A stretch of DNA of 64,000 nt. It comes from Amycolatopsis sp. MtRt-6. Its GTDB lineage: Bacteria; Actinomycetota; Actinomycetes; Mycobacteriales; Pseudonocardiaceae. A program made the position numbers and the translations under genes. The stretch's first letter is position 1; the number at the start of each line of letters is the position of its first letter. The DNA lies in the NCBI RefSeq assembly GCF_017308975.1, contig NZ_JADWPD010000011.1, positions 124,001 to 188,000 of the forward strand, in the 5' to 3' direction. A model generated the notes under the pieces. It had not been told where the DNA came from. It ran no database searches and saw only the letters and a list, made by a program, of their open reading frames with translations. Shown piece after piece: positions 33,957 through 43,363 of this stretch.

Positions 33957-35747
33957 GTGGCAGCTTCAGCCGGGCATCTCCGCCCGGGACGCTATCTCGC
34001 CCTGTTCGCCCTGATCGTGATCGTCTTGTACGCGCTGGTGTTCCTCACCGGCAACCACAAGCCGACCCCGAAACTGGGTATCGACCTGCAGGGCGGCACC
34101 CGGGTCACGCTCACCGCCCGCACCCCCGACGGTGGCCAGCCGACCCGGGAGTCCCTGAACCAGGCGCGCCAGATCATCGAACGGCGCGTCAACGGGATCG
34201 GCGTCAGCGGCACCGAGGTCCTCCTCGACGGCAACAACGTCGTGATCACGGTCCCGGGCGAGCAGGGCGACCAGGCGAAGAACCTGGGCAAGACCGCGAA
34301 GCTCGGCTTCCGGAAGGTCGTCTCGAACGCCACCCAGCCGGTGGTGCCGCCGCAGCCGAACACGCCGCCGCCCGCCACGGGTACCCCGACCTCGGGCGCG
34401 CCGACCACGCCGACTTCGGGTGCGCCGAACAGCACGCCGCCGACGTCGAGCGCGCCGCCGACGGCAGGCGGGGGTGGCGGGGCCGCGGCCGCGCCGCAGC
34501 AGAACACCACGCCGGCCCCGCCGAGCAGCAGCACCCCGCCGCCGCCCGCGTCGACCCCGGCGCCGGCGCCCTCCGACGGCTCGGTGGACGCCAAGACCGC
34601 GCAGGAGATCCAGGCCGCCAAGGCGGTCCGGCAGAACCCGCAGCTGATCGGCGCCGACGGCCAGCCGAACCAGGAGCTCGTCGCCCAGGCGATGGCGTCG
34701 CTGACCTGCGCGCCGAACGCCAAGGACCCCCTCGAGGGCAACGACGACCCGAAGCTGCCGCTGGTCGCCTGCGGTGACAACGACACCTACAAGTACCTGC
34801 TGGAGCCGGAGTTCCTGCCGGGCACCGAGATCGCGGACTCGACCTCGGGCTACGACCAGCAGCGCGGCCAGTGGGTGGTGAACCTCAGCTTCAAGAGCGA
34901 GGGCACCAAGACCTGGGCCGACTTCACCTCGAAGAACACCGGCCAGCAGGCCGCGTTCGTGCTCGACACGCAGGTCGTCTCGGCGCCGAACATCCAGGTG
35001 GCCATCCTCGACGGCAACACCCAGATCACCGGCAAGTTCACCCAGACCGAGGCGAAGAACCTCTCGGACATCCTCAAGTACGGCTCGCTGCCGCTGTCGT
35101 TCGCGTCGTCGGACGCGACCACGGTGTCGGCGACCCTCGGCCTGGCGTCGCTGCAGGCGGGCCTGATCGCCGGCGGCATCGGCCTGCTGGTGGTCTTCGT
35201 CTACTGCCTGTTCTACTACCGGCTGCTCGGCGTGCTCACCATCCTGTCGCTGGCGTTGTCCTTCTCGCTGGTGTACGCGGTGCTGGTGCTGCTCGGCCGC
35301 TGGATCGGCTACACGCTGGACCTGGCGGGCGTCGCCGGCCTGATCATCGCCATCGGTATCACGGCGGACTCGTTCGTCATCTACTTCGAACGGCTCAAGG
35401 ACGAAATCCGGGAGGGCCGGACGTTCCGGTCCGCGGTGCCGCGCGGCTGGGTCCGCGCCCGGCGCACCATCCTGGCGTCGGACGCGGTGAGCTTCCTGGC
35501 CGCGGCCATCCTGTACGTCATCGCGGTCGGCGACGTCCAGGGCTTCGCGTTCACCCTCGGCATGTCCACGGTCCTCGACCTCGTCGTCGTGTACCTGGTG
35601 ACGCACCCGCTGGTCGCGCTGGTGTCCACGTCCAAGAACGCGTTCCTGTCCAATCCGAGGCACCTGGGCCTCGGTGCCGTGCAGCAAGTGGGTTCGCAGC
35701 GGAAGAAGTCGACCTCGGTCGGCCGCGCGAACGTGAAGGAGGCCTGA
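33957..35747 (+). CDS. secD: Protein translocase subunit SecD
   Basis: Membrane subunit that uses the proton-motive force to help pull proteins across the membrane. The 596-aa protein has TM1 near the start, a large periplasmic-type loop with LGIDLQGGTRV, and five C-terminal helices including ITADSFVIYFERLKDE. An unusual Pro/Ser/Thr/Ala-rich low-complexity insert spans about residues 127-205. GTG 33957 follows GAGGAG at 33940-33945. secF starts two bases after the stop. Confidence 0.95.
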   Translation: MAASAGHLRPGRYLALFALIVIVLYALVFLTGNHKPTPKLGIDLQGGTRVTLTARTPDGGQPTRESLNQARQIIERRVNGIGVSGTEVLLDGNNVVITVPGEQGDQAKNLGKTAKLGFRKVVSNATQPVVPPQPNTPPPATGTPTSGAPTTPTSGAPNSTPPTSSAPPTAGGGGGAAAAPQQNTTPAPPSSSTPPPPASTPAPAPSDGSVDAKTAQEIQAAKAVRQNPQLIGADGQPNQELVAQAMASLTCAPNAKDPLEGNDDPKLPLVACGDNDTYKYLLEPEFLPGTEIADSTSGYDQQRGQWVVNLSFKSEGTKTWADFTSKNTGQQAAFVLDTQVVSAPNIQVAILDGNTQITGKFTQTEAKNLSDILKYGSLPLSFASSDATTVSATLGLASLQAGLIAGGIGLLVVFVYCLFYYRLLGVLTILSLALSFSLVYAVLVLLGRWIGYTLDLAGVAGLIIAIGITADSFVIYFERLKDEIREGRTFRSAVPRGWVRARRTILASDAVSFLAAAILYVIAVGDVQGFAFTLGMSTVLDLVVVYLVTHPLVALVSTSKNAFLSNPRHLGLGAVQQVGSQRKKSTSVGRANVKEA

Positions 35748-35748
35748 C

Positions 35749-36975
35749 ATGGGGGTCGAAGAACTGGGCACGGACGCCGAAGGCAACGCCAAGGTGGCGG
35801 CGAAGCCGGGCAAGAAGGAAAGTGTCTTCCGCCGGCTGTACGTCGGCACCGGCGCGTTCGACGTCGTCGGCAAGCGCAAGCGCTGGTACGTCTTCTTCGG
35901 CGCGCTGGTGCTGGTGTGCCTCGCCTCGATGATCATCCGCGGCTTCAACCTCGGCATCGACTTCGAGGGTGGCACCCAGATCCAGATGCCGGCCAACGGC
36001 ATCCACGGCGTGATCACCGAGGAGCAGGCGAAGGAGTCGTTCCAGAAGGCGCTCGGCCGGCCGGCCACGGAGGCGCAGAAGGTCGGCACGGGCAACGCGG
36101 CGACCATCCAGATCCGCACCGACACGCTGAACGCGGCCGACGTCGCGAAGGTCAAGCAGGGCCTGTTCGACGATCTCGGGCCGAAGGGCTCCAACGGCCA
36201 GCCCAGCGTCCAGGCCATCAGCGACAGCGCGGTGAGCGCGTCCTGGGGTGGCGAGATCTCGCAGAAGGCGCTGATCGCGCTGGGCGTGTTCCTCGTCGCG
36301 GTGGTCATCTTCCTGGCGGTCTACTTCGACACCCGGATGGCGGTGGCCGCGCTGATCTCGCTGCTGCACGACATCCTGGTGACGGCCGGTGTGTACTCGC
36401 TGGTCGGCTTCGAGGTCACCCCGGCGACCGTGATCGGCCTGCTGACCATCCTCGGGTTCTCGCTGTACGACACGGTGGTGGTGTTCGACAAGGTCCGCGA
36501 GAACACGCGCGGCCTGCTCGGGCTGACCCGCCGCACCTACGGCGAGGCCGCGAACCTCGCGCTGAACCAGACCCTGATGCGGTCGTTCAACACGGCGTTC
36601 ATCGCGCTGCTGCCGATCCTCGGCCTGCTGGTCGTCGGGTACATCCTGCTCGGCTCGGGCACGCTGCAGGACCTGGCGCTGGTGCAGCTCACCGGTACCC
36701 TCGTCGGCGTCCTGTCGTCGGTGGCACTGGCGACGCCGCTGCTGGTCGACCTGAAGATGCGCGACCCGAAGTACAAGCAGCAGGCCGAGCGGGTCCGCCA
36801 GCGCCGTGCCAACCAGGAGCGCAAGGCGGCGGGCGAGGACTTCGACGCCTCGGACGACGACGCTTTGGCGAAGGAACTGCGCAAGGAGAAGGCGTACGCG
36901 GCCGCGGCCAGCGTTCCCGCCCGGATCCAGAAGCAGCGCCCGGCCGGCAAGCCCGCGGGCAAGCGGAAGCGCTGA
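35749..36975 (+). CDS. secF: Protein translocase subunit SecF
   Basis: Partner of SecD, 408 aa, with LGIDFEGGTQIQM in the first external loop and ILGFSLYDTVVVFDKVREN in the membrane core. It has six predicted helices and a basic C-terminal tail rich in Lys/Arg. ATG 35749 lies two bases after the secD stop; apt follows one base after its own stop, so the three form one operon. Confidence 0.95.
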   Translation: MGVEELGTDAEGNAKVAAKPGKKESVFRRLYVGTGAFDVVGKRKRWYVFFGALVLVCLASMIIRGFNLGIDFEGGTQIQMPANGIHGVITEEQAKESFQKALGRPATEAQKVGTGNAATIQIRTDTLNAADVAKVKQGLFDDLGPKGSNGQPSVQAISDSAVSASWGGEISQKALIALGVFLVAVVIFLAVYFDTRMAVAALISLLHDILVTAGVYSLVGFEVTPATVIGLLTILGFSLYDTVVVFDKVRENTRGLLGLTRRTYGEAANLALNQTLMRSFNTAFIALLPILGLLVVGYILLGSGTLQDLALVQLTGTLVGVLSSVALATPLLVDLKMRDPKYKQQAERVRQRRANQERKAAGEDFDASDDDALAKELRKEKAYAAAASVPARIQKQRPAGKPAGKRKR

Positions 36976-36976
36976 C

Positions 36977-37495
36977 GTGGAGCTCGACGACGCCCTCGGC
37001 CTGATCGCCGAGGTGCCGGACTTCCCCGAGCCCGGCGTGCTGTTCCGCGACCTGAGCCCGCTCTTCGCGGACGCGGGCGCGTTCAAAGCGGTGACCGACG
37101 CGCTGGCGAGCACCCTCGACCCTTCGGTCGAGGCTCTCGCCGGCGTGGAGGCCCGCGGGTTCCTCCTGGCCGCGGCCGTCGGGTACGCCCGCGGCCTCGG
37201 CGTGGTGCTGATCCGCAAGCCGGGCAAGCTCCCGGCCGTCGCGGGCCGCGTCGACTACGCCCTGGAGTACGGCACGGCGACGGTGGAGCTGCCGGCCGGC
37301 GTGGTCCGGCCGGGTCAGCGCATCGCGGTCCTCGACGACGTCCTGGCCACGGGCGGCACGGTCGCGGCCACGGGCAAGCTCCTGGAGGACGCGGGCGCGG
37401 TGGTCGACAGCGTGTCGGTGGTCCTGGAACTGGCCGCCCTCGGCGGCCGGGACGTCCTGGGCGACCGCAAGGTCCACGCCCTCCGCACCTGCTGA
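36977..37495 (+). CDS. apt: Adenine phosphoribosyltransferase
   Basis: Salvages adenine to AMP using PRPP. The 172-aa protein has the family start IAEVPDFPEPGVLFRDLSPL, EARGFLLAAAVGYARG and the PRPP-binding loop VLDDVLATGGTVAATGKLL. GTG 36977 is one base after the secF stop. The secDF-apt-rel order is conserved in actinobacteria. A terminator follows at 37503-37534. Confidence 0.94.
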   Translation: MELDDALGLIAEVPDFPEPGVLFRDLSPLFADAGAFKAVTDALASTLDPSVEALAGVEARGFLLAAAVGYARGLGVVLIRKPGKLPAVAGRVDYALEYGTATVELPAGVVRPGQRIAVLDDVLATGGTVAATGKLLEDAGAVVDSVSVVLELAALGGRDVLGDRKVHALRTC

Positions 37496-37502
37496 ACCGC
37501 CG

Positions 37503-37534
37503 CACCAGCCGGAACGTGCGCGTTCCGGCTGGTG
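37503..37534 (+). terminator. Terminator after apt
   Basis: A 14-bp perfect stem (37503-37516 with 37521-37534, arms CACCAGCCGGAACG and its complement) with a TGCG loop starts eight bases after the apt stop. It ends the secDF-apt transcript before rel. Confidence 0.85.
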
Positions 37535-37634
37535 ACGGGTCCCACATCCCCCTGAACGGGCGCACTCGACAGGGCTGCGAGGCGCAACGGCTACCCTGGT
37601 GGTCCGAAGGCCGCACGAGCAGCAGGAGGTGCGG

Positions 37635-39989
37635 GTGAGCCAGGAGCTCGACGCCGCGGTGCCCGCGAAGCAGGGCGCCCAGCAGAACGGGCAGGCGGCG
37701 GCACAGCCCGCGTCGCCGAAGCCGAACGGTGCGGCGCCGAACCCGTCCGCGACCCGGCGGGTCCGGGCGCGCCTGGCCCGGCGGATCACCGCGCAGCGGG
37801 CCGCCCCGGTCAAGCAGGTCCTCGAACCCCTGGCCGTCATCCACCGCGAACTCCACCCCAACGGCGACCTCGGGCTGCTCCAGCGCGCCTACGACGTCGC
37901 CGAGGAGCTGCACCGCAACCAGCGGCGCAAGTCGGGCGACCCGTACATCACCCACCCCCTCGCCGTCGCCACCATCCTCGCCGAGCTGGGCATGGACACC
38001 ACCACGCTCGTCGCGGCGCTGCTGCACGACACGGTCGAGGACACCGGCTACGCCGTCGAGAGCCTGAAGGCCGACTTCGGCGAGAAGGTCGCCGAGCTGG
38101 TCGACGGCGTCACCAAGCTGGACAAGGTGCAGCTCGGCTCGTCGGCCGAGGCCGAGACCATCCGCAAGATGGTCATCGCGATGGCCAAGGACCCCCGGGT
38201 GCTGGTCATCAAGCTCGCCGACCGGCTGCACAACATGCGCACCATGCGCTTCCTGCCGCCGGAGAAGCAGGCCCGCAAGGCCCGCGAGACCCTCGAGGTG
38301 CTCGCGCCGCTGGCCCACCGGCTCGGCATGGCCACGGTCAAGTGGGAGCTCGAAGACCTCGCGTTCGCGATCCTGCAGCCGAAGAAGTACGACGAGATCG
38401 TCCGCCTGGTCGCCGACCGCGCGCCCTCGCGTGACATCTACCTGCGCTCGGTCATCACCGACCTGACCAGCAACCTCGTCTCGTCGCGGATCACCGCGAA
38501 GGTCGAGGGCCGGCCGAAGCACTACTACTCGATCCACCAGAAGATGATCGTCCGCGGCCGCGACCTGGACGACATCCACGACCTGGTCGGCGTGCGGATC
38601 CTGGTCGAGGACGTCCGCGACTGCTACGCGGCGATGGGTGTCGTGCACGCGCTGTGGCAGCCGGTGCCCGGCCGCTTCAAGGACTACATCGCGCAGCCGC
38701 GCTTCGGTGTCTACCAGTCGCTGCACACCACGGTGATCGGTCCGGACGGCAAGCCCCTCGAGGTGCAGATCCGCACCTACGAGATGCACCGCACGGCCGA
38801 GTACGGCATCGCCGCGCACTGGCGCTACAAGGAAACCAAGGGCACGCACACCGGCAACGCGATGGACGTCGACGAGATGGCGTGGATGCGCCAGCTCCTC
38901 GACTGGCAGCGCGAGGCGGCGGACCCGGGTGACTTCCTCGAGTCCCTGCGCTACGAGCTGGCCGCGCGCGAGATCTTCGTCTTCACGCCGAAGGGCGACG
39001 TCATCACGCTGCCGGTCGACTCGACGCCGGTCGACTTCGCCTACGCCGTGCACACCGAGGTCGGCCACCGCTGCATCGGCGCCCGCGTCAACGGCCGCCT
39101 GGTCGCCCTCGAACGCAAGCTGGAAAACGGCGAAGTCGTCGAGATCTTCACGTCGAAGGCGGAGAACGCCGGGCCGTCGCGCGACTGGCTGCAGTTCGCC
39201 GGCTCGCCGAAGGCACGCGCCAAGATCCGCCAGTGGTTCGCCAAGGAACGCCGCGACGAGGCGATCGAGGGCGGCAAGGAAGCCATCACCAAGGAGATCC
39301 GCAAGGTCGGCCTGCCGATCCAGCGGCTGGTCTCGGCGGAGTCGATGGGCGCGGTGGCCACCGAGCTGCGCCACGCCGACATCTCGTCGCTGTACGCGGC
39401 GGTCGGCGAAGGACACACGAGCGCGAAGCACGTCGTGCAGCGCCTGGTGGCGCTGATCGGCGGGGTCGACGCGGCGGAGGAGGAGCTCGCCGAGCGCGCG
39501 ACACCGTCCACGGTGACCCGCCGCCGCGGCTCCAACGACGTCGGCGTGGTGGTCAAGGGCGCCAGCGACGTCTGGGCGAAGCTCGCCCGCTGCTGCACCC
39601 CGGTCCCGGGCGACGAGATCCTCGGCTTCGTGACCCGCGGCGGCGGCGTTTCGGTGCACCGCACGGACTGCACGAACGCCGGCGACCTGCAGTCCCAGCC
39701 CGAGCGGCTGGTCGAGGTCGAGTGGGCGCCCTCGGCGTCGTCGGTGTTCCTGGTGGCGATCCAGGTCGAGGCGCTCGACCGCCACCGCCTGCTGTCGGAC
39801 GTCACCAAGGTGCTGGCCGACGAGAAGGTCAACATCCTGTCGGCCTCGGTGACCACGTCCCGCGACCGGGTCGCGGTCAGCCGCTTCTCGTTCGAGATGG
39901 GCGACCCGAAGCACCTGGGCCACGTCCTGAAGGTGGTCCGCGGCGTGGAGGGCGTCTACGACGTCTACCGCGTGACGTCGGCTTCCTGA
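37635..39989 (+). CDS. rel: Bifunctional (p)ppGpp synthetase/hydrolase (Rel)
   Basis: Ribosome-associated stringent-response enzyme of the Rel/SpoT family. The 784-aa protein has a low-complexity N-terminus (about 60 residues), the HD hydrolase domain ([11 protein letters not shown] near residue 131), the synthetase domain ([30 protein letters not shown]), TGS ([15 protein letters not shown]), a Cys pair in [11 protein letters not shown] and a C-terminal ACT domain. Both hydrolase and synthetase motifs look intact. GTG 37635 follows AGGAGGT at 37624-37630. Confidence 0.95.
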   Translation: MSQELDAAVPAKQGAQQNGQAAAQPASPKPNGAAPNPSATRRVRARLARRITAQRAAPVKQVLEPLAVIHRELHPNGDLGLLQRAYDVAEELHRNQRRKSGDPYITHPLAVATILAELGMDTTTLVAALLHDTVEDTGYAVESLKADFGEKVAELVDGVTKLDKVQLGSSAEAETIRKMVIAMAKDPRVLVIKLADRLHNMRTMRFLPPEKQARKARETLEVLAPLAHRLGMATVKWELEDLAFAILQPKKYDEIVRLVADRAPSRDIYLRSVITDLTSNLVSSRITAKVEGRPKHYYSIHQKMIVRGRDLDDIHDLVGVRILVEDVRDCYAAMGVVHALWQPVPGRFKDYIAQPRFGVYQSLHTTVIGPDGKPLEVQIRTYEMHRTAEYGIAAHWRYKETKGTHTGNAMDVDEMAWMRQLLDWQREAADPGDFLESLRYELAAREIFVFTPKGDVITLPVDSTPVDFAYAVHTEVGHRCIGARVNGRLVALERKLENGEVVEIFTSKAENAGPSRDWLQFAGSPKARAKIRQWFAKERRDEAIEGGKEAITKEIRKVGLPIQRLVSAESMGAVATELRHADISSLYAAVGEGHTSAKHVVQRLVALIGGVDAAEEELAERATPSTVTRRRGSNDVGVVVKGASDVWAKLARCCTPVPGDEILGFVTRGGGVSVHRTDCTNAGDLQSQPERLVEVEWAPSASSVFLVAIQVEALDRHRLLSDVTKVLADEKVNILSASVTTSRDRVAVSRFSFEMGDPKHLGHVLKVVRGVEGVYDVYRVTSAS

Positions 39990-40053
39990 GGCTGCCGGTC
40001 CGGTCGCCGCGCCCGCAGGCGGCCATCGCGGTGCGCAGGGCACCGGAAAGGCG

Positions 40054-40200
40054 CTAGAACAGCGCGGCGACCAGCGCGCCCAGCGGCGGCAGCGCCTGGG
40101 CGAACGCGCCACCCCGGCCGGCCCCACGGGGACGGCTGAGGGCCAGCACGTCCGAGACGCCGAGGGCGATCCCCGCCAGCAGCAGCCGGGCGCAGGCGGT
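40054..40200 (-). pseudogene. Possible 3' fragment of a small membrane protein gene
   Basis: The minus-strand frame ends with LLLAGIALGVSDVLALSRP and ALPPLGALVAALF, which read like two membrane helices and the C-terminus of a real protein. Upstream of 40200 the frame turns into antisense of the LuxR remnant and loses sense. It may be the tail of a gene truncated by rearrangement. Identity is not recognised. Confidence 0.3.
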
Positions 40201-41261
40201 GCGGCGGGACGTCGCCGCGCTCCCCACCGCGGGCCTCGGCGTCGCCGAGCTGCACGCCGCCGCCATCGAGCTGGTCGACCGGGTGGTGCCCGCCGAGCTG
40301 ACCTGCTGGGCGTCGCTCGACCCGGACACCGCGGTGATCAGCTCGATGACCAGCGGCCGGGCCCGCATCCCCGGTGAGTACGAGCCCTTGCTGGCCGCCT
40401 ACGAGTACGACGGCGCCCAGCCCACACCTTCGCTGACCTGGCACAGCTGCTTGTGGGGGTTCCGGGTGGCGGAGCCCCCGGCCCGGGGCGGAGCCCCCGG
40501 ATGTCGCAGCGGCCGGTGCCGGTGGCGCGCCTGTCCGACCTGCCCCGCCGGGCCGTCGAGCGCAGCGGACGGCTCACCGAGGTCTGGCGGCCGCTGGGAC
40601 TCGGTCACGAACTGCGCGTGGTGTTCCGGGTCGACGGCACGGCGTGGGGCGCGGCCGGCCTGGTGCGCCGCGGCGAGTTCGGCGACCGCGAGGTCGAGTT
40701 CCTGACGTCGGTCGCCCCGGCACTGACGGCGGCGACGCGGGTGGGGCCGCCCGCACCCGCGGTGCGGGGGAGCGGGCGGACCCGGCGATCGTGGTCGTCG
40801 GCCCGGACGGCAGGCAGCGGACGGCCACCGCGGCGGCGGAGACCTGGCGGTCCGAGCTCGACGAGATCGCCCCGGGCCGGTTCGCGGTCATGGTGCGCGC
40901 GGTGGTGACCGGGGCCCGCGCGGCGGCGACGGGGACGTTCCGCGCCCGCGTCCGCGACGCCCGCGGCGGGTGGATCGTGGTGCACGCCGGCCGGTTGGTG
41001 GCCGGGGAGGACGACGGCGAGACGGTCGTGACGTTCGGCCGCGCCTCAGGTGCCGAGCTGCTGGGCGTGCTGCTCGCCGCCTACGGCCTGACCGCCCGGG
41101 AACGCGACGTCTGCCACGAGGTGCCGGCCGGACTGTCCACATCGGACATCGCGGCCCGGCTGGCCATTTCGGCGCACACGGTGCAGGACCACCTCAAGTC
41201 GGTGTTCGGCAAGGTCGGCGTCCGCAGCCGTGGGGAACTGACCGCCGCGCTGTTGTCGTGA
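40199..41261 (+). pseudogene. Broken LuxR-family regulator
   Basis: One regulator is spread over three frames. The sensor part starts in one frame (LRRDVAALPTAGLGV-like, through PGEYEPLLAAYEYDGAQP), then a GC-hairpin repeat (40453-40502) interrupts it. It resumes in a second frame (RPVPVARLSDLPRRAVERS to EVEFLTSVAPALTAATRVG). Near 40745-40790 it shifts to a third frame (DPAIVVVGPDGRQ), which ends with an intact LuxR helix-turn-helix (LTARERDVCHEVPAGLSTSD, then LAISAHTVQDHLKSVFGKVG). No single start can produce the whole protein. Confidence 0.8.
40453..40502. repeat. GC-hairpin repeat inside the LuxR remnant
   Basis: The segment has TGTGGGGG, then GGAGCCCCCGG twice around CCCGGGGCG, the same blocks as the element at 530-574. 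It lies exactly where the regulator reading frame is interrupted, so insertion of the element is a likely cause of the first break. Confidence 0.6.
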
Positions 41262-41363
41262 CAGAACCGCGCCGGAATTACCGTCCCGGGGGCCGCGGCT
41301 GCATGATACGGTCCGCAACTTGCGGGGGAGCGACCCCGCTCCCGGCCTGACAAGGGGAGCCGC

Positions 41364-43022
41364 ATGGCCGACGACACCACGCGCTACCTCTGCGCCGCGT
41401 CCTACCTCGATCCCGCCTACGGCAAACGGGCCATCACCGAGTTCCTCGTCGAGCCCACCCGGCCGGTCCCGCCGTCGACCGGGCTCGACGCGGGCGTCGT
41501 GCTCACCGAGGCGGTGCGGGCGCGGGCGCGCCGCAAGAACTACGACGGGCTGCTGGTGCTGCTCATGGCCGTCGTGATCGGGCTGCTGTGGGACAACCCG
41601 TTGCTCTACGCCTGGATCGTGGTGTCGCTGGTGCTCGTCGGCGTGCGGATGGGGCGGAAGGCGACCGCGCCGGAGAAGCCGGTCAAGCCGAAGGCGATGA
41701 TCCTGCTCGCCGCCGGGATCGTCGTCGCCTGGCTGCTGCTGTCCTATTCGGACGAGCTCTTCGGCTCCGGGAGCCGGTACTCCTCGCGCTACTACGACGA
41801 CATCGAATACGACGACTCGTCCGGTGGCGAGACCGCGCGGACCGTCATCGGCATCGTGCTCGCGGTGGTCGTGTGCGTGGTCGTGACGATCGAGCGCTGG
41901 TCCCTGTGGAACCTGGTGACGACGCGCTTCCGGCGGTTCGCCCAGCCCGCCGACGACGGTGGCGGCGGCCTCACCGGGCTGCTCACCGAAGACTTCCGGG
42001 GACAGCTCGCCCGCTACCGGGCCGGCGCGGAGGCCGCCGAGCCGGCCGGGGCGCCGTTGGTCGTCTACCGCGGGTACAACCCCTTCGTGGGCGCCGGGTT
42101 CCGGCGTGACGCCTGGTCCATGGCGGTCCCGCTGGAGCGGGTCGAAGACGGCGAAGGCCGGCCGCGGCTGACGACCGAGGCGTTGTACGACGGGATCCGC
42201 GAGGCGTTCGCGAACCTCCGCCACGCGAACGCGCTGACGCCCGACAACCGGCTCGGCGCGCTGACCGTGACCGAAGCGGTGTTCACCCCGGCCGCCGCGC
42301 TCATCGACCACCTGGGGGAGCCGGACGCCGCGACCTACCTGCCGGACGTCGCGCACCCGCCGCAGACCCGGCTGACCCCGGCCGCCGTCGCCCGGCTGCG
42401 CACCGAACCGAAGGAATGGGCGCGCTACTACCTTTCCTTCCAGGTGGAGACGTGGGACCGCGAGCTGGTGCTCACGACGTTCCTGCACGTCGCCGTGGAC
42501 GACACGACGCTGTACGTCGAGTGGACGCCGTTCATGCTGCCGCCGATCCGGGCCGACTACCGCGTGGTGGACAAGATGCGGCCGGACTCGCTGCGCCCGC
42601 TCGGCCAGGGGCTGCTGGCCTGGCTGGAGATGCCGGCGAGCCTGCCGGGCCGGATCCTGAACCTCGTGTCGTGGATCCGCCACCCGAAGCGCGAGCCCGG
42701 CGTCCTGGACCCCGACCGCTACGGCGCCGCGCACACCCTGCGCGAACTCGGGTCGGTCAACCTGTTCACCGACTACTTCCAGCTCGTCGACATCGAACGG
42801 TACGAAAAGATCCTCGAAAGCCGGCTGCTCCCGGCGATCGGCAAGCTGCTGGACGACGCCGGGTTCTCGACGGCGAAGTTCGAGGAGCAGGCGGCGGTCG
42901 TGATCAACAACGACATCACCATCGGCGGCGACAACAGCGCCCCGATCAGCCAGACCGGGCTGCGCGGCCGGCGCCCGCGCCCGCCGGCCGCACCCGGCGG
43001 ACGGACCAGGACGGAGGCCTGA
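41364..43022 (+). CDS. Membrane protein with a C-terminal IGGDNS motif
   Basis: A 552-aa protein I do not recognise. It has about four membrane helices (residues about 65-80, 83-95, 110-127 and 158-173) and a large cytoplasmic part. A characteristic patch is NNDITIGGDNSAPISQTG near residues 514-531, just before a basic tail. The next gene product starts with nearly the same patch (TNKVSIGGDNSGTISQTG). Similar GD-x-N-S-G signatures occur in small adaptor segments of bacterial conflict proteins, so pairing through this motif is a fair inference. ATG 41364 follows AGGGGAG. Its stop overlaps the next start (TGATG). Confidence 0.72.
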   Translation: MADDTTRYLCAASYLDPAYGKRAITEFLVEPTRPVPPSTGLDAGVVLTEAVRARARRKNYDGLLVLLMAVVIGLLWDNPLLYAWIVVSLVLVGVRMGRKATAPEKPVKPKAMILLAAGIVVAWLLLSYSDELFGSGSRYSSRYYDDIEYDDSSGGETARTVIGIVLAVVVCVVVTIERWSLWNLVTTRFRRFAQPADDGGGGLTGLLTEDFRGQLARYRAGAEAAEPAGAPLVVYRGYNPFVGAGFRRDAWSMAVPLERVEDGEGRPRLTTEALYDGIREAFANLRHANALTPDNRLGALTVTEAVFTPAAALIDHLGEPDAATYLPDVAHPPQTRLTPAAVARLRTEPKEWARYYLSFQVETWDRELVLTTFLHVAVDDTTLYVEWTPFMLPPIRADYRVVDKMRPDSLRPLGQGLLAWLEMPASLPGRILNLVSWIRHPKREPGVLDPDRYGAAHTLRELGSVNLFTDYFQLVDIERYEKILESRLLPAIGKLLDDAGFSTAKFEEQAAVVINNDITIGGDNSAPISQTGLRGRRPRPPAAPGGRTRTEA

Positions 43023-43363
43023 TGGGACACCGGATCACCAACAAGGTCAGCATCGGCGGCGACAACTCGGGGACGATCAGCCAGACCGGCATCGAAGGCG
43101 GCGGCGCCGAGACGGCGCTCCCGGCGTTGCTGGAGCTGGTCGAGCGGCTGACCACCGACGTGCGCGGCAAGGACCTGGCCAAGCAGGAGGTCCTGGAGGA
43201 CACGCTGACGGATCTGGCGGCCGACCTGCGCGCGGGCGAGGCCGCGGAGCCCGCGGTGGTGCGCAGCCGCTGGGCGAAGGTCAAGGGGCTGCTGGGCGGG
43301 GTGGCGCAGTTCTCGGAGCTGGTCGCGAAGATCTCCGAGCAGGTGCAGAAGATCTTCGGCTAG
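43022..43363 (+). CDS. Small partner protein with an N-terminal IGGDNSG motif
   Basis: A 113-aa protein that begins with TNKVSIGGDNSGTISQTG (residues 6-23), matching the C-terminal patch of the upstream protein. The rest is helical: LLELVERLTTDV, an acidic middle, and an amphipathic end FSELVAKISEQVQKIFG. ATG 43022 overlaps the upstream stop, so the two are made together, probably as a complex. No family is recognised. Its stop overlaps that of the convergent hydrolase gene. Confidence 0.72.
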   Translation: MGHRITNKVSIGGDNSGTISQTGIEGGGAETALPALLELVERLTTDVRGKDLAKQEVLEDTLTDLAADLRAGEAAEPAVVRSRWAKVKGLLGGVAQFSELVAKISEQVQKIFG

